Shown: in pieces, positions 1 through 8,942 of the stretch
Position numbering within the stretch: position 1 is the first letter of the stretch
How the letters are laid out: the number at the start of each line of letters is the position of its first letter
Assembly: GCA_002419055.1 (NCBI GenBank)
Contig: DIFI01000006.1
Coordinates: 104,585 to 168,584, forward strand
Reading direction: 5' to 3'
DNA: 64,000 bases
Source: Peptococcaceae bacterium UBA5752
GTDB taxonomy: Bacteria; Bacillota; Dehalobacteriia; UBA4068
Translations under genes and position numbers: made by a program
Notes under the pieces: generated by a model
Database searches by the model: none
Told to the model about the DNA's origin: nothing
The model's input: the letters and a program-made list of their open reading frames with translations, nothing else

Positions 1-28
1 AGCGCTCTCCCAGATGAGCTACGCCCCC
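1..28 (-). tRNA. tRNA 5' end, probably tRNA-Ala (partial)
   Basis: Read on the minus strand, these 28 bases give a seven-base acceptor arm (GGGGGCG), TA at positions 8-9, the D-stem GCTC/GAGC with a GGGA loop, and the first two bases of the anticodon stem. The window edge removes the anticodon, so identity is inferred from the resemblance of the 5' half to clostridial tRNA-Ala genes. Another isotype cannot be excluded. Confidence 0.8.
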
Positions 29-113
29 AAATGTGTCTGCACTTTACGCGTGCAGGCATCATTATATAATATCGTTAATTTTTTGTCAATATATGAAAAC
101 AATTTTCTTCTTG

Positions 114-3100
114 TTAAGCTGAAACCGGGAAACTGACATCAGCTGCCTGTTTTTTGATCTGGCCTTTTTCGGCATGAGCAATGCTCATCATCAGCTTGAT
201 GCGGTTAAGCTGGTTGACCTGGCTGGCACCGGGATCATAGTCAATCGGCACAATATTGGCTTTAGGATACAACTGCTTGATGCCGCGAATCACACCTTTA
301 CCGACCACATGATTGGGCAGGCAGGCAAAAGGCTGCATGCAAATGACATTCTCCACGCCGTCCTGGACCAGCGAAATCATCTCGGCGGTCAGGAACCAGC
401 CTTCACCGCACATGTTGCCGACAGAGACCACGCCTTTGACTTCCTTCGCCAAATCATAGATGCTGTGGATACTGCCAAAACGAGTGCCGCGAATCGCCTT
501 CGCTAGCGGTCTACGTAGGTATTCGATAAAGGAAATGGCTATTTTACCAAAAAGTGCCATCTTGCCGGATCCGGACAACAGCGAATTTCTGGTAATAAAA
601 TTAAAGCCGCAGTATTCATAGAACAATAACATATCGGGCACAACGGCTTCGCCGCCTTCCGACTCGATTAGCTCGACGGCATGATTGTTGGCATCAGGAT
701 GATATTTAACCAATATCTCACCGACCAAACCGACGCGCGGTTTATCTTCTTCTTTGATCGGCAGCTTGATAAAATCAGCGACCATGGTGCTGATATCCTT
801 TTTGTATTGGGAAAACGAGGCCTTAGAAAGGTGTTCTTTACCGATAGCAATCCATTTTTCGGCTAAATCATCGGCGCTGCCCTTGACAACTTCATAAGGC
901 CGCGTACGGTAAAGAAGCTTCATCAATGCATCGCCAAAGGCAGTTCCCAACATCGTCCTGCGCACTAAACCCCAGCTCCACTTAAAGCCTGAAGTTTTCT
1001 CCATACCCACGGCATTGATAGAGATGACCGGTATATGCTCTAACCCCAACGATACCAACGCCTTGCGAATCAAGCTGATATAATTGGTTGCCCGGCAACC
1101 GCCGCCGGTCTGGGTCATGGCAATGGAAAGATTATTAAGATCATATTTGCCGGACAATACCGCCTGGATCAGCTGACCGACAACGATAATTGCCGGATAG
1201 CAGGCATCGTTATTGACATATTTTAAACCTGTTTCCAAAACCGATTGATCGGTTTTTTCTAGTATTTCCAGATTATATCCACTGTAACGGAAAGCGGACT
1301 CTAAAAAGTAGAAATGCAGCGGTGACATCTGCGGCGCCAATATTACGTGCTTGCTGCGCATCTCCTCTGTAAACTGTTGCCGTTGCTTCGGTTCAGGCAC
1401 CTGAAACGGCTCGCGCACTCCGCCTTTGCGCTCTTTATCTTTGATCGCAGCGATTAGTGAACGAATCCTGATCCGCGCCGCGCCGAGATTCTTGACCTCG
1501 TCAATCTTTAATACCGTATAGAAACAGTCGGCTTCACGCATCAAATCCTGTACTTGGTCACTGGTCAGCGCATCCAAGCCGCAGCCAAAGCTGTTCAGCT
1601 GCACTATTTCCAGTTGGGGATTGCGGCGTGCCACATCTGCCGCCTGATAAAGGCGGGTATGATACATCCATTGGTCGACAACATTAATCGGCCGCGGCAG
1701 ACTGCCCAAATGAGCTATGCTGTCTTCTGACAAAACCGCGAAACCGTAGCTGTTGATCATTTCGGGAATACCATGGTTGATTTCCGGATCGACGTGATAG
1801 GGCCGTCCGGCCAGCACGATACCGCGGAGATTGTCCCGCACCAGCATCGCCAAAATTTCTTCACCCTTGGCGCGAATATCTAGTTTAAAGGCGGCGTCCT
1901 CCGTATAGGCAGCCTCTATAGCCTGCGCTATCTCTGATTGACTAATGCCCATACTGCCGAATTCCTCATGCAGCCGCTCAATCAGCCGCTCCTTATCGTC
2001 ATAGGGCAAAAACGGCGACATCAGCCGAACTCCCTGCTCTTTGAGCTGCATCACATTATTGCGCAATACTTCCGGATAGGTGGCAACGACCGGGCAATTA
2101 TAATGATTGTTGCCTTCTAAACCTTCATCTCTCTCAAAAGGCAGGCAAGGATAGAAGATCAATTTGATGCCTTGTCTGATCAGCGCATCAATATGTCCGT
2201 GCGCTAATTTGGCCGGATAACAAACCGACTCCGACGGCATCGTTTCGATGCCTTTTTCGTATATTGTCCGCGAAGAACGCGGCGAAATCACTACCCGAAA
2301 TCCCAGCTTGGTTAAGAAAGTAAACCAAAACGGATAATTTTCGTATGTATTCATTACCCGCAGCATACCGATTTCACCTCGCGGCGCTGCGTCCTTGCTC
2401 AGCGGTTTGTAATTAAACAGCCGCTTGTATTTGTATTCGTATATATTGGGCAGCTGCGAATTTTCATTATGTTCATCGATGCCTTTTTCACAGCGGTTAT
2501 TAGAAATATGACGCGATCCATCGGGGAACTCGCTGATAGTTAATAAACAGTTATTGCTGCAACGACCACAGCGGCGTGTTGATTTTTCGATCGTAAAATC
2601 GGCCAACCGTTCGGCAGAAACAACTGTCGAACGACCGCTTTGCCAATTCTCGTGAGCAATCAGCGCCGCACCGTAAGCGCCCATTAAACCGGCCTTATCG
2701 GGACGCACCACTTCGCGGTCTGAAATCAACTCAAAAGCCCTCAATGCGGCTTCGCTTAAAAAAGTACCGCCTTGAACAATGATTTTTTCGCCCAGGTCCT
2801 GCGGTCCGCGTACTTTGATAACTTTAAATAATGCGTTCTTGATTACCGAATAACTAAGTCCGGCAGAAATATCGCCGACATTGGCGCCTTCTTTTTGCGC
2901 CTGTTTAACGCGCGAATTCATAAACACTGTACAACGCGAACCCAGATCAACAGGATTATTCGCAAGTAATGCCTGGGCGGAAAATTCCTCGGCGTTCATA
3001 CCCAGTGCATTGGCAAAAGTTTCTATAAAAGAACCGCAGCCGGAAGAGCAAGCTTCGTTAAGCAAAATGCCTTCAATCGCATGGTTTTTGATCCGTAGGC

Positions 3101-4382
3101 ATTTCATATCCTGTCCGCCGATATCGAGTATAAAATCGACGCCGGGCAGCATTTTTTCGGCAGCTTTATAGTGGGCGATCGTCTCAACCTCACCGATATC
3201 TATTTTCAAAGCATGCATAATCAGGCTTTCACCATAACCGGTGACTGCCGCTTTGGCAATATAGGCGTCCTGCGGCAGCTTGGAATAGAGATCACGTAAT
3301 ATCGATATCACCGATTCCAAGGGGTTACCGCTGTTACCGCAATAATATTCGTAAACAAGCTCATCTTGATCGTTGAGCAAAACACATTTGCTGGTTGTAG
3401 AACCGGCGTCGAGCCCTAGAAAACAAGCACCTTTTGTCGCTGTCAAATCCGCTGTCGGTAATTTGCTGCGCTGATGCCGCACTCTGAATTCCGCCAGTTG
3501 TTGTTCATCTTCAAATAGCATCGGCAAACGTTCTATCTCACTAAGCCTGGCTTGGTCTATAGCCAGCAACCGCTCCGCCAATTTTGAGATCAAAATCGGT
3601 TCTTGAGAAGCGGCAGAAATAGCCGCCCCCATGGCGATGAAGATCTGGCTGTTTTCCGGTACAATTATTTGTTCTTTACTGAGATTAAGTGTTTCTATAA
3701 ACCGCTGGCGCAACGAAGGCAGAAAGTGCAGCGGTCCGCCCAAAAAAGCGACATTGCCACGAATCGGCTTGCCGCAAGCTAATCCAGAGATTGTCTGATT
3801 GACTACCGACTGAAATACCGAGGCCGCAATATCAGTTTTAGCCGCACCATCGTTCATCAACGGCTGAATGTCGCTCTTGGCGAAGACACCGCATCGGGAA
3901 GCGATCGGATATATTGTTTTCGCTTCTTTAGCCATCTCATTAAGCGATTTTACGTCAGTCGCCATCAAAGCAGCCATCTGGTCGATGAATGCCCCGGTAC
4001 CGCCGGCGCAAGTTCCGTTCATGCGCTGTTCAATACCGCCGCTTAAGTATGTAATCTTGGCATCTTCGCCGCCCAGCTCGATTGCCACATCAGTCGTGGG
4101 AATAAACTCGCGTATTGCAGCAAGTCCGGCTGTTACTTCTTGGATAAAAGCCACGTCCAGCATTTTGGCAACAGTAATTCCGCCTGAACCGGTGATCATG
4201 ATCGACATCGCTTGATCTTTAAACCGCTCTGACACTTCTTCAATAATTGTAAGTAAAGTCTTGCGGACATCAGAATAATGACGCCGGTATTGAGAATAAA
4301 TAACGTTATATTGATCATCAAGCACGGCGATCTTAATAGTGGTTGAGCCAATATCCAGGCCTGCGAAATACTGATTGTTCAT
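114..4382 (-). CDS. 2-hydroxyacyl-CoA dehydratase activase-like giant protein (two BcrAD/BadFG domains, DUF2229 and C-terminal HgdB-like region)
   Basis: Residue numbers are from the chosen ATG at 4382, which has AGGGG seven bases upstream; an in-frame start at 4403 lacks this. Two ASKHA ATPase domains follow each other: residues about 6-265 (GLDIGSTT, GGEDAKI, NGTCAGGTG) and about 322-580 (GLDAGSTTSK, DIGGQDMK). Each keeps two cysteines in the positions that bind the bridging 4Fe-4S cluster in archetypal activases (C125/C164; C445/C484). A cysteine-rich stretch CGRCSNNC follows near residue 615, then a DUF2229-like region and a C-terminal part resembling dehydratase subunits. Classical activators use ATP to inject an electron into 2-hydroxyacyl-CoA dehydratases. 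Long fused forms of this kind are widespread in anaerobes and their substrate is unknown. No separate dehydratase genes lie nearby, so the reaction is not assigned. Confidence 0.85.
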   Translation of the reverse strand: MNNQYFAGLDIGSTTIKIAVLDDQYNVIYSQYRRHYSDVRKTLLTIIEEVSERFKDQAMSIMITGSGGITVAKMLDVAFIQEVTAGLAAIREFIPTTDVAIELGGEDAKITYLSGGIEQRMNGTCAGGTGAFIDQMAALMATDVKSLNEMAKEAKTIYPIASRCGVFAKSDIQPLMNDGAAKTDIAASVFQSVVNQTISGLACGKPIRGNVAFLGGPLHFLPSLRQRFIETLNLSKEQIIVPENSQIFIAMGAAISAASQEPILISKLAERLLAIDQARLSEIERLPMLFEDEQQLAEFRVRHQRSKLPTADLTATKGACFLGLDAGSTTSKCVLLNDQDELVYEYYCGNSGNPLESVISILRDLYSKLPQDAYIAKAAVTGYGESLIMHALKIDIGEVETIAHYKAAEKMLPGVDFILDIGGQDMKCLRIKNHAIEGILLNEACSSGCGSFIETFANALGMNAEEFSAQALLANNPVDLGSRCTVFMNSRVKQAQKEGANVGDISAGLSYSVIKNALFKVIKVRGPQDLGEKIIVQGGTFLSEAALRAFELISDREVVRPDKAGLMGAYGAALIAHENWQSGRSTVVSAERLADFTIEKSTRRCGRCSNNCLLTISEFPDGSRHISNNRCEKGIDEHNENSQLPNIYEYKYKRLFNYKPLSKDAAPRGEIGMLRVMNTYENYPFWFTFLTKLGFRVVISPRSSRTIYEKGIETMPSESVCYPAKLAHGHIDALIRQGIKLIFYPCLPFERDEGLEGNNHYNCPVVATYPEVLRNNVMQLKEQGVRLMSPFLPYDDKERLIERLHEEFGSMGISQSEIAQAIEAAYTEDAAFKLDIRAKGEEILAMLVRDNLRGIVLAGRPYHVDPEINHGIPEMINSYGFAVLSEDSIAHLGSLPRPINVVDQWMYHTRLYQAADVARRNPQLEIVQLNSFGCGLDALTSDQVQDLMREADCFYTVLKIDEVKNLGAARIRIRSLIAAIKDKERKGGVREPFQVPEPKQRQQFTEEMRSKHVILAPQMSPLHFYFLESAFRYSGYNLEILEKTDQSVLETGLKYVNNDACYPAIIVVGQLIQAVLSGKYDLNNLSIAMTQTGGGCRATNYISLIRKALVSLGLEHIPVISINAVGMEKTSGFKWSWGLVRRTMLGTAFGDALMKLLYRTRPYEVVKGSADDLAEKWIAIGKEHLSKASFSQYKKDISTMVADFIKLPIKEEDKPRVGLVGEILVKYHPDANNHAVELIESEGGEAVVPDMLLFYEYCGFNFITRNSLLSGSGKMALFGKIAISFIEYLRRPLAKAIRGTRFGSIHSIYDLAKEVKGVVSVGNMCGEGWFLTAEMISLVQDGVENVICMQPFACLPNHVVGKGVIRGIKQLYPKANIVPIDYDPGASQVNQLNRIKLMMSIAHAEKGQIKKQAADVSFPVSA

Positions 4383-4555
4383 TTTTATGCCCCTGTTTAT
4401 CATATGCTGTGTTATACTCCTCTATTGCCGCTACTTTAGTTTTGTCAAGCTTAACTATAAATCACTATAGTAATCCATTCTTTTTCATGTTACCATAAGC
4501 ATATAAATGTCGTCAATAGCATGGATACATTTCCTAGTAATTCCGACCTATTCAT

Positions 4556-4584
4556 TTGTATATTATTCGATATTTCCCTATAAT
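4556..4584 (+). promoter_or_regulatory. sigma-A-type promoter for the PerM-like gene
   Basis: TTGTAT at 4556-4561 and a perfect TATAAT at 4579-4584 are separated by 17 bases and lie about 80 bases before the start codon at 4662. It sits in the 279-bp divergent spacer shared with the activase gene. No convincing promoter was seen on the other strand. Confidence 0.6.
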
Positions 4585-4661
4585 CTTAGCAGGGATTACA
4601 TATAATATATCGAAATGTCTTTATGTCATTTTAATTATTAAGATTTGGGAAGGAGTAGATT

Positions 4662-5936
4662 ATGCAGGTATATTTTACAGGCCAAAGCAAAATAAATCCT
4701 TCTGAACAATTATCTACTTTTTCCGCTGATGATAACGGTAATCAAAAAAAAGCAGAAGTCAATATGCCCAAACAAGTGTTCACTGGCGGCATACCTCCGG
4801 AGAAACGTCTACTCTATATTCGAATATTAATCAAAATTGTGCTGATTATATTAGCAATCATATTGATTGTCATCTTTGGCCGCACATTATTTGATATTGC
4901 AATGCCTTTTATATTGGCATTTCTTATTGCTTGGATATTTAATCCTCTGCTAAAATATTTAACTGATAAATTTAAAGTGCGCCGAATAATAACCATGATA
5001 ATATTACTAGTCACTTATGCGATAATCGGCGCTGTTATCTGGAATACCGGTGTTGAAGCAATCAAAGAAATAAACAACATGATCGCAAATCTGCCCACCT
5101 ATCTCCAACAGGTCATTAGTTATCTCTCGAATAGGATCGGCGAAAACGGCAGTACTACTGTTTTTCTTGCTTCGGGCAAAGAAATAAATATAAATTTAGA
5201 GACAATTATTAATTATCTCTACAATCAAAGCACAACACAGCTTTCAGCCCTCTCTTCTTCTATTCTGACCTGGCTTGGCAGTATTGCTTTCAGCATTCCA
5301 AATCTGATTATTTTCATTATTACACTGATAATTTCCTCGTACTTCATCACCGCCGGTTACCCCCAACTTGCAAAAAATGTTAACAACTACCTCGGTAATG
5401 AATTCGTACATGAAAGAGACCGTGTAGTAAAAATCATTAAAAATAGTATTGTTGAATACTTACAAGCTCTGCTGATTATTGCATTAATAGTTACAATTAT
5501 CAATTATATCGGCTTTGTCATACTTGACGTAAGCTATGCGGTGATTTTAGCATTATTCATGGGCTTTCTTGATTTTCTGCCGATTTTGGGCAGTGGCGGT
5601 GTATTAGTTCCATGGGCAATCGTTTGTTTTGCTATCGGTGATTATAGTCGCGGCATCGGCATACTTGTTATTTATGCTGTTGTCTTTGTCGCCCATCGCA
5701 TAATGGAGCCTAAGATCATCGGCCAAACTAGTGGTATTTCTCCGCTTTTAACATTGCTCGGCATCTATGCCGGTTTTATAATCGGCGGCTTCAGCGGTAT
5801 GATTATAGGTCCGTTTATAATGATTTTATTTGTCAATACTATTCGTGCCGGTATTTTAAGCAATAGCTTTGCAGAGCTTAAGATAGCCTCATATGATCTT
5901 TATTGTTTCCTTCGCGGACGAGAAATAAAAAGTTAA
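4662..5936 (+). CDS. AI-2E/PerM (YtvI-like) family membrane protein
   Basis: The 424-residue protein has a hydrophilic N-terminus of about 50 residues, then hydrophobic segments near 53-100 and 105-130, a long extracytoplasmic middle part, and a C-terminal block of further membrane segments. The conserved PerM region FMGFLDFLPILGSGGVLVPW and the later HRIMEPKIIG and FIIGGFSGMIIGP identify the family. Members have been tied to autoinducer-2 export or sodium/proton antiport, but many lack a known substrate, so none is assigned here. The start has AAGGAG seven bases ahead. It is a single-gene unit between its own promoter and a strong bidirectional terminator. Confidence 0.85.
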   Translation: MQVYFTGQSKINPSEQLSTFSADDNGNQKKAEVNMPKQVFTGGIPPEKRLLYIRILIKIVLIILAIILIVIFGRTLFDIAMPFILAFLIAWIFNPLLKYLTDKFKVRRIITMIILLVTYAIIGAVIWNTGVEAIKEINNMIANLPTYLQQVISYLSNRIGENGSTTVFLASGKEININLETIINYLYNQSTTQLSALSSSILTWLGSIAFSIPNLIIFIITLIISSYFITAGYPQLAKNVNNYLGNEFVHERDRVVKIIKNSIVEYLQALLIIALIVTIINYIGFVILDVSYAVILALFMGFLDFLPILGSGGVLVPWAIVCFAIGDYSRGIGILVIYAVVFVAHRIMEPKIIGQTSGISPLLTLLGIYAGFIIGGFSGMIIGPFIMILFVNTIRAGILSNSFAELKIASYDLYCFLRGREIKS

Positions 5937-5943
5937 TAAAACG

Positions 5944-5980
5944 AAAAAGTGGCTGCTTTATTTGGAAGCAGCCACTTTTT
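5944..5980. terminator. bidirectional terminator between the PerM-like gene and murA
   Basis: A 15-bp stem with a seven-base loop (arms AAAAAGTGGCTGCTT and its complement) is A-rich on one side and T-rich on the other. It can end both the plus-strand PerM-like transcript and the minus-strand murA transcript. Confidence 0.9.
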
Positions 5981-5991
5981 TATTTTATCTA

Positions 5992-7245
5992 TTATTCATC
6001 TACTATACTGATTTTAGCGCCAACCGCCTTTAAACAGCCACAAATATCTTCATAACCACGCTCAATATGCTGTATATCATTTATCACTGTTACTCCGTCA
6101 GCCATCAAACCCGCAATAATCATAGCGGCACCGGCCCGCAAATCGGTAGCGCGAACGCAGCTGCCATGAAGTTTACTGACACCGTTGATAATAGCGCTAT
6201 GTCCTTCTATTCTGATGTCCGCACCCATCTTGCGTAATTCCGACACATGCATAAAACGGTTTTCAAATACTGTTTCGCTAATGATACTGGTGCCCTTAGC
6301 CACCGCCAGATAGGCCATGAATTGGGCCTGCATATCAGTGGGGAAGCCCGGATAAGGTAATGTTTTCATATCGACCGGCCAGATATCTCCGCCGCTGATT
6401 ACATGAACGCCGTCGTAACCCTCTTCTACGGTTGCACCGGTTTCGATCAGTTTGGCAATCACCGAAGTCAGATGTTCAGTGATCACATTAGAAATAATCA
6501 TCTCACCACGGCTGGCCGCTGCCAGTACCATATAGCTAGCTGCCGCTATGCGGTCAGGAATAACAGTATGCTGGGTCGGGTGCAACTGGCTGACGCCGGT
6601 GATACGGATAAAATCGGTACCTGCGCCCTTGATTTTGGCCCCCATGGCGCCCAGCATATTTGCCAAATCGACAATCTCCGGTTCCTTGGCTGCATTACCG
6701 ATAACCGTGTTTCCTTCAGCTAAAGAAGCCGCCATCATAATATTTTCGGTAGCGCCCACCGAAGGAAAGTCTAAATAAATGTTGCTGCCTTTAAGACCCT
6801 TTGTCCTGGCAACTATGTATTCGTGATCAATGCTGATCTCGGCGCCAAGCGCCTCAAAGCCTTTGAGATGCAAATCAATCGGCCGCGAGCCGATAGCGCA
6901 GCCGCCCGGCAACGAAGTTTTAGCAATTCCCTTGCGCGCCAGCAATGGCCCCATGATCAAAAAGGAGGCCCTCATCTTGCGCACCATCTCTGCCGGTGCC
7001 TCGACACTGTTTAAACCGGTCGTATCAATTTTCAAACGCCCGCAGTCAAAAACGCAGCCGACACCTAAAGCAGACAAAACATCACACATCGTATCGACGT
7101 CGGATAAGCGCGGACAATCGTCAATATCGAATACTCCGTCTGTCAGCAAGGCAGCGGCTATTTGGGGCAACACCGCATTTTTAGCTCCGTTTACTTTTAT
7201 CTCACCTTTTAGCGGAATTCCACCCTCTATAATTATTTTTCTCAA
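5992..7245 (-). CDS. murA: UDP-N-acetylglucosamine 1-carboxyvinyltransferase
   Basis: This cytoplasmic enzyme transfers enolpyruvate from PEP to UDP-GlcNAc, the first committed step of peptidoglycan synthesis and the fosfomycin target. The 417 residues are the normal MurA length. K22 and N23 lie in NGAKNAV, and the catalytic loop cysteine is C116 in GGCAIGSRPIDLH, so a fosfomycin-sensitive type is expected. The start is a TTG: GGAGG at 7252-7256 lies six bases ahead, whereas the nearby ATG at 7248-7250 is out of frame and meets TGA after one further codon. It follows spoIID on the same strand by 78 bases. In B. subtilis murAA and spoIID are also neighbours, in the opposite order. Confidence 0.95.
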   Translation of the reverse strand: MRKIIIEGGIPLKGEIKVNGAKNAVLPQIAAALLTDGVFDIDDCPRLSDVDTMCDVLSALGVGCVFDCGRLKIDTTGLNSVEAPAEMVRKMRASFLIMGPLLARKGIAKTSLPGGCAIGSRPIDLHLKGFEALGAEISIDHEYIVARTKGLKGSNIYLDFPSVGATENIMMAASLAEGNTVIGNAAKEPEIVDLANMLGAMGAKIKGAGTDFIRITGVSQLHPTQHTVIPDRIAAASYMVLAAASRGEMIISNVITEHLTSVIAKLIETGATVEEGYDGVHVISGGDIWPVDMKTLPYPGFPTDMQAQFMAYLAVAKGTSIISETVFENRFMHVSELRKMGADIRIEGHSAIINGVSKLHGSCVRATDLRAGAAMIIAGLMADGVTVINDIQHIERGYEDICGCLKAVGAKISIVDE

Positions 7246-7323
7246 TTCATGCCTCCATAAAGTTGGAAAATTAACTTCTCATTCTTCCACGCTAATCGTC
7301 AATATCCTGCAAAATTCTTAAAC

Positions 7324-8283
7324 TCAATATAACTTCTGCAGCGTTGTCCCGTTATAATACCAGTTCAAAATTTGTTCGGCAGTATATCCGGCTTTTGCCA
7401 TGCCATTGGCGCCATATTGACAAAGCCCCACTCCATGACCATAGCCACGGGTAAAAAACACCATCTGATCTTTATTGAGCAGCCACGTAAACGCTGTCGA
7501 ATTCAGTCCTAATAATTGTCTTATTTCGTTACCTGTGTAATTTTTTTTGTCAATCACCAGCTGCTTAGTGCGGCCGCTATCCGATAAAGCCGTCACAGCC
7601 ATTTTGCTTAAATCCGCTTCATCCACATTCAGTGCTTCTGCCGCCTGGGCGGTAGATACTTCCAGAATTCCGTCATAGCGCGGTGCATCATCATCCCAGA
7701 AACAAGGTACCGATTGCAGATAAGCAACATCGTTACCCCAGCAATCTGCTGCCGCTTCGGTTAGACCGCCGCAAGTCGAACAATACGGTGTCAATGCCAA
7801 TTGCTCTTGATAAGTCAATACCATACCGCAGGTATCCGCAACAGCCGCCGTTATTTTAGCGATATTTTTATCATAATCATCTCCCCAATTATCACGCAAT
7901 TGCTGGTCGCTGCTGTAAGCCTGACAGCAGGTCGAATCAGAGCAAACGACTGCATCGCCATGTTGGGGAGTGCCATAAGGCGGCGTATAGTTCAAAACAT
8001 ATGTACGCGCTGCTATCGCCTGCGCTCTTAATGCTTCCGGCTCAAAGCTGGCTGGCATTTCCGAAGCTACGACACCAATCAGAAATTGTTCCAGATATAT
8101 TTTTTCTTCCTTGCCTTCGCTGTTAAGAATGGTGATTTCCATTTGCCCTTCAACTGTGGGTAATTTTGGGGACTGCTCCTCTTTTGTCGTTTGTAACCAG
8201 GTAGAAATCAGCAGGCAGCATATAATTGCCGCCAAAATTATTATTGCGATGATTCGGCTTCTTCTACTTAATCTGATTTTCAT
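7324..8283 (-). CDS. spoIID: stage II sporulation protein D (SpoIID family lytic transglycosylase)
   Basis: SpoIID cleaves glycan strands during engulfment of the forespore. The protein has an N-terminal basic patch and one membrane anchor (residues about 10-29). The SpoIID domain follows: LIGVVASEMPASFEPEALRA near residue 68, then RTYVL, a cysteine-containing SDSTCCQAY, and the C-terminal GYGHGVGLCQYGA motif. The ATG at 8283 is preferred over an in-frame GTG at 8292, because AAAGGG lies eight bases before the ATG but directly abuts the GTG. SpoIID-like proteins also occur in some non-sporulating Firmicutes, so this hints at sporulation without proving it. Confidence 0.9.
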   Translation of the reverse strand: MKIRLSRRSRIIAIIILAAIICCLLISTWLQTTKEEQSPKLPTVEGQMEITILNSEGKEEKIYLEQFLIGVVASEMPASFEPEALRAQAIAARTYVLNYTPPYGTPQHGDAVVCSDSTCCQAYSSDQQLRDNWGDDYDKNIAKITAAVADTCGMVLTYQEQLALTPYCSTCGGLTEAAADCWGNDVAYLQSVPCFWDDDAPRYDGILEVSTAQAAEALNVDEADLSKMAVTALSDSGRTKQLVIDKKNYTGNEIRQLLGLNSTAFTWLLNKDQMVFFTRGYGHGVGLCQYGANGMAKAGYTAEQILNWYYNGTTLQKLY

Positions 8284-8429
8284 AACCGCCACCCTTTCGC
8301 TATATAGCTTATATATATGATAACATAGATTTTTACATGAAATTTTATGAAATTTTTGTTAAATAAAGGATAACAGCTTTAAAAAGTGGGCAAAATCTAA
8401 GCATAATGAACTTCTTTCGAGGTGATCTT

Positions 8430-8792
8430 ATGGTCATGAGAGGAGAAATATATTTCGCTCAGCTAAATCCTGTTCAAGGCTCCGAGCAGGGAGGAATGAG
8501 ACCGGTATTAATAATTCAAAACGATATCGGTAATGCCCATAGTCCAACCACCATAGTGCTCGCCATTACATCACAAATAAATAAAGCCCGCCTACCAACT
8601 CATGTAGAGCTGCGCAAAGAAGAAAGCGGCCTGCAAAAGGACTCGGTAATTCTCGCCGAACAAATCCGTACTATTGATAAGGCCCGCCTCAAACAAAAAA
8701 TTGCGGTACTGCAAAACAATACCATGCAACGGATTGCCTATGCCATGGCTGTCAGTGTAGGTCTCTATGAAAAAACCCCCCAAGCAAAGTGA
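8430..8792 (+). CDS. ndoA: EndoA/MazF family endoribonuclease toxin
   Basis: The 120-residue protein matches B. subtilis EndoA closely in layout: RGEIYFAQLNPVQGSEQGG, RPVLIIQND, IVLAITSQI, LPTHVEL, DSVILAEQIRTIDK. The catalytic arginine and threonine correspond to R24 and T47. EndoA cuts single-stranded mRNA at specific short sites and is normally held by an antitoxin encoded immediately upstream. The ATG at 8430 is chosen because GAGGTGAT precedes it; an ORF extension to 8406 has no such site. No antitoxin reading frame fits in the 146 bases between the spoIID start and this gene, which is unusual. Confidence 0.93.
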   Translation: MVMRGEIYFAQLNPVQGSEQGGMRPVLIIQNDIGNAHSPTTIVLAITSQINKARLPTHVELRKEESGLQKDSVILAEQIRTIDKARLKQKIAVLQNNTMQRIAYAMAVSVGLYEKTPQAK

Positions 8793-8806
8793 TGGGAGAT
8801 ATCAAG

Positions 8807-8842
8807 AAAAAAGTAGACATGAAATAAACATGTCTACTTTTT
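8807..8842 (+). terminator. terminator of the EndoA gene
   Basis: The arms AAAAGTAGACATG and CATGTCTACTTTT enclose a seven-base loop, and a T-run follows on the plus strand. Confidence 0.85.
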
Positions 8843-8856
8843 GTATATATCCGACG

Positions 8857-8885
8857 ATAAAAGCACTGGGGTTATGGCCAAAACC
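8857..8885. repeat. left direct repeat of the accessory island
   Basis: These 29 bases match 10853-10881 in the same orientation at 25 of 29 positions by eye (both begin ATAAAAGCAC and continue GGGGTTAT). The two copies bracket the stretch that contains the orphan gene, the transposase and all the simple repeats. Confidence 0.5.
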
Positions 8886-8908
8886 ACTACCAAGGACGGC
8901 TGACTCAT

Positions 8909-8927
8909 CAACCATGAGAACCGTCCC
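8909..8927 (-). repeat. REP-like 19-bp repeat, copy 1
   Basis: On the minus strand it reads GGGACGGTTCTCATGGTTG. Three more copies differing at one to three positions occur at 9471-9489, 10293-10311 and 10631-10649. The repeats surround a REP-associated transposase, so they are probably its recognition or end sequences. Confidence 0.7.
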
Positions 8928-8942
8928 CGCAGTTAGTAGTAG

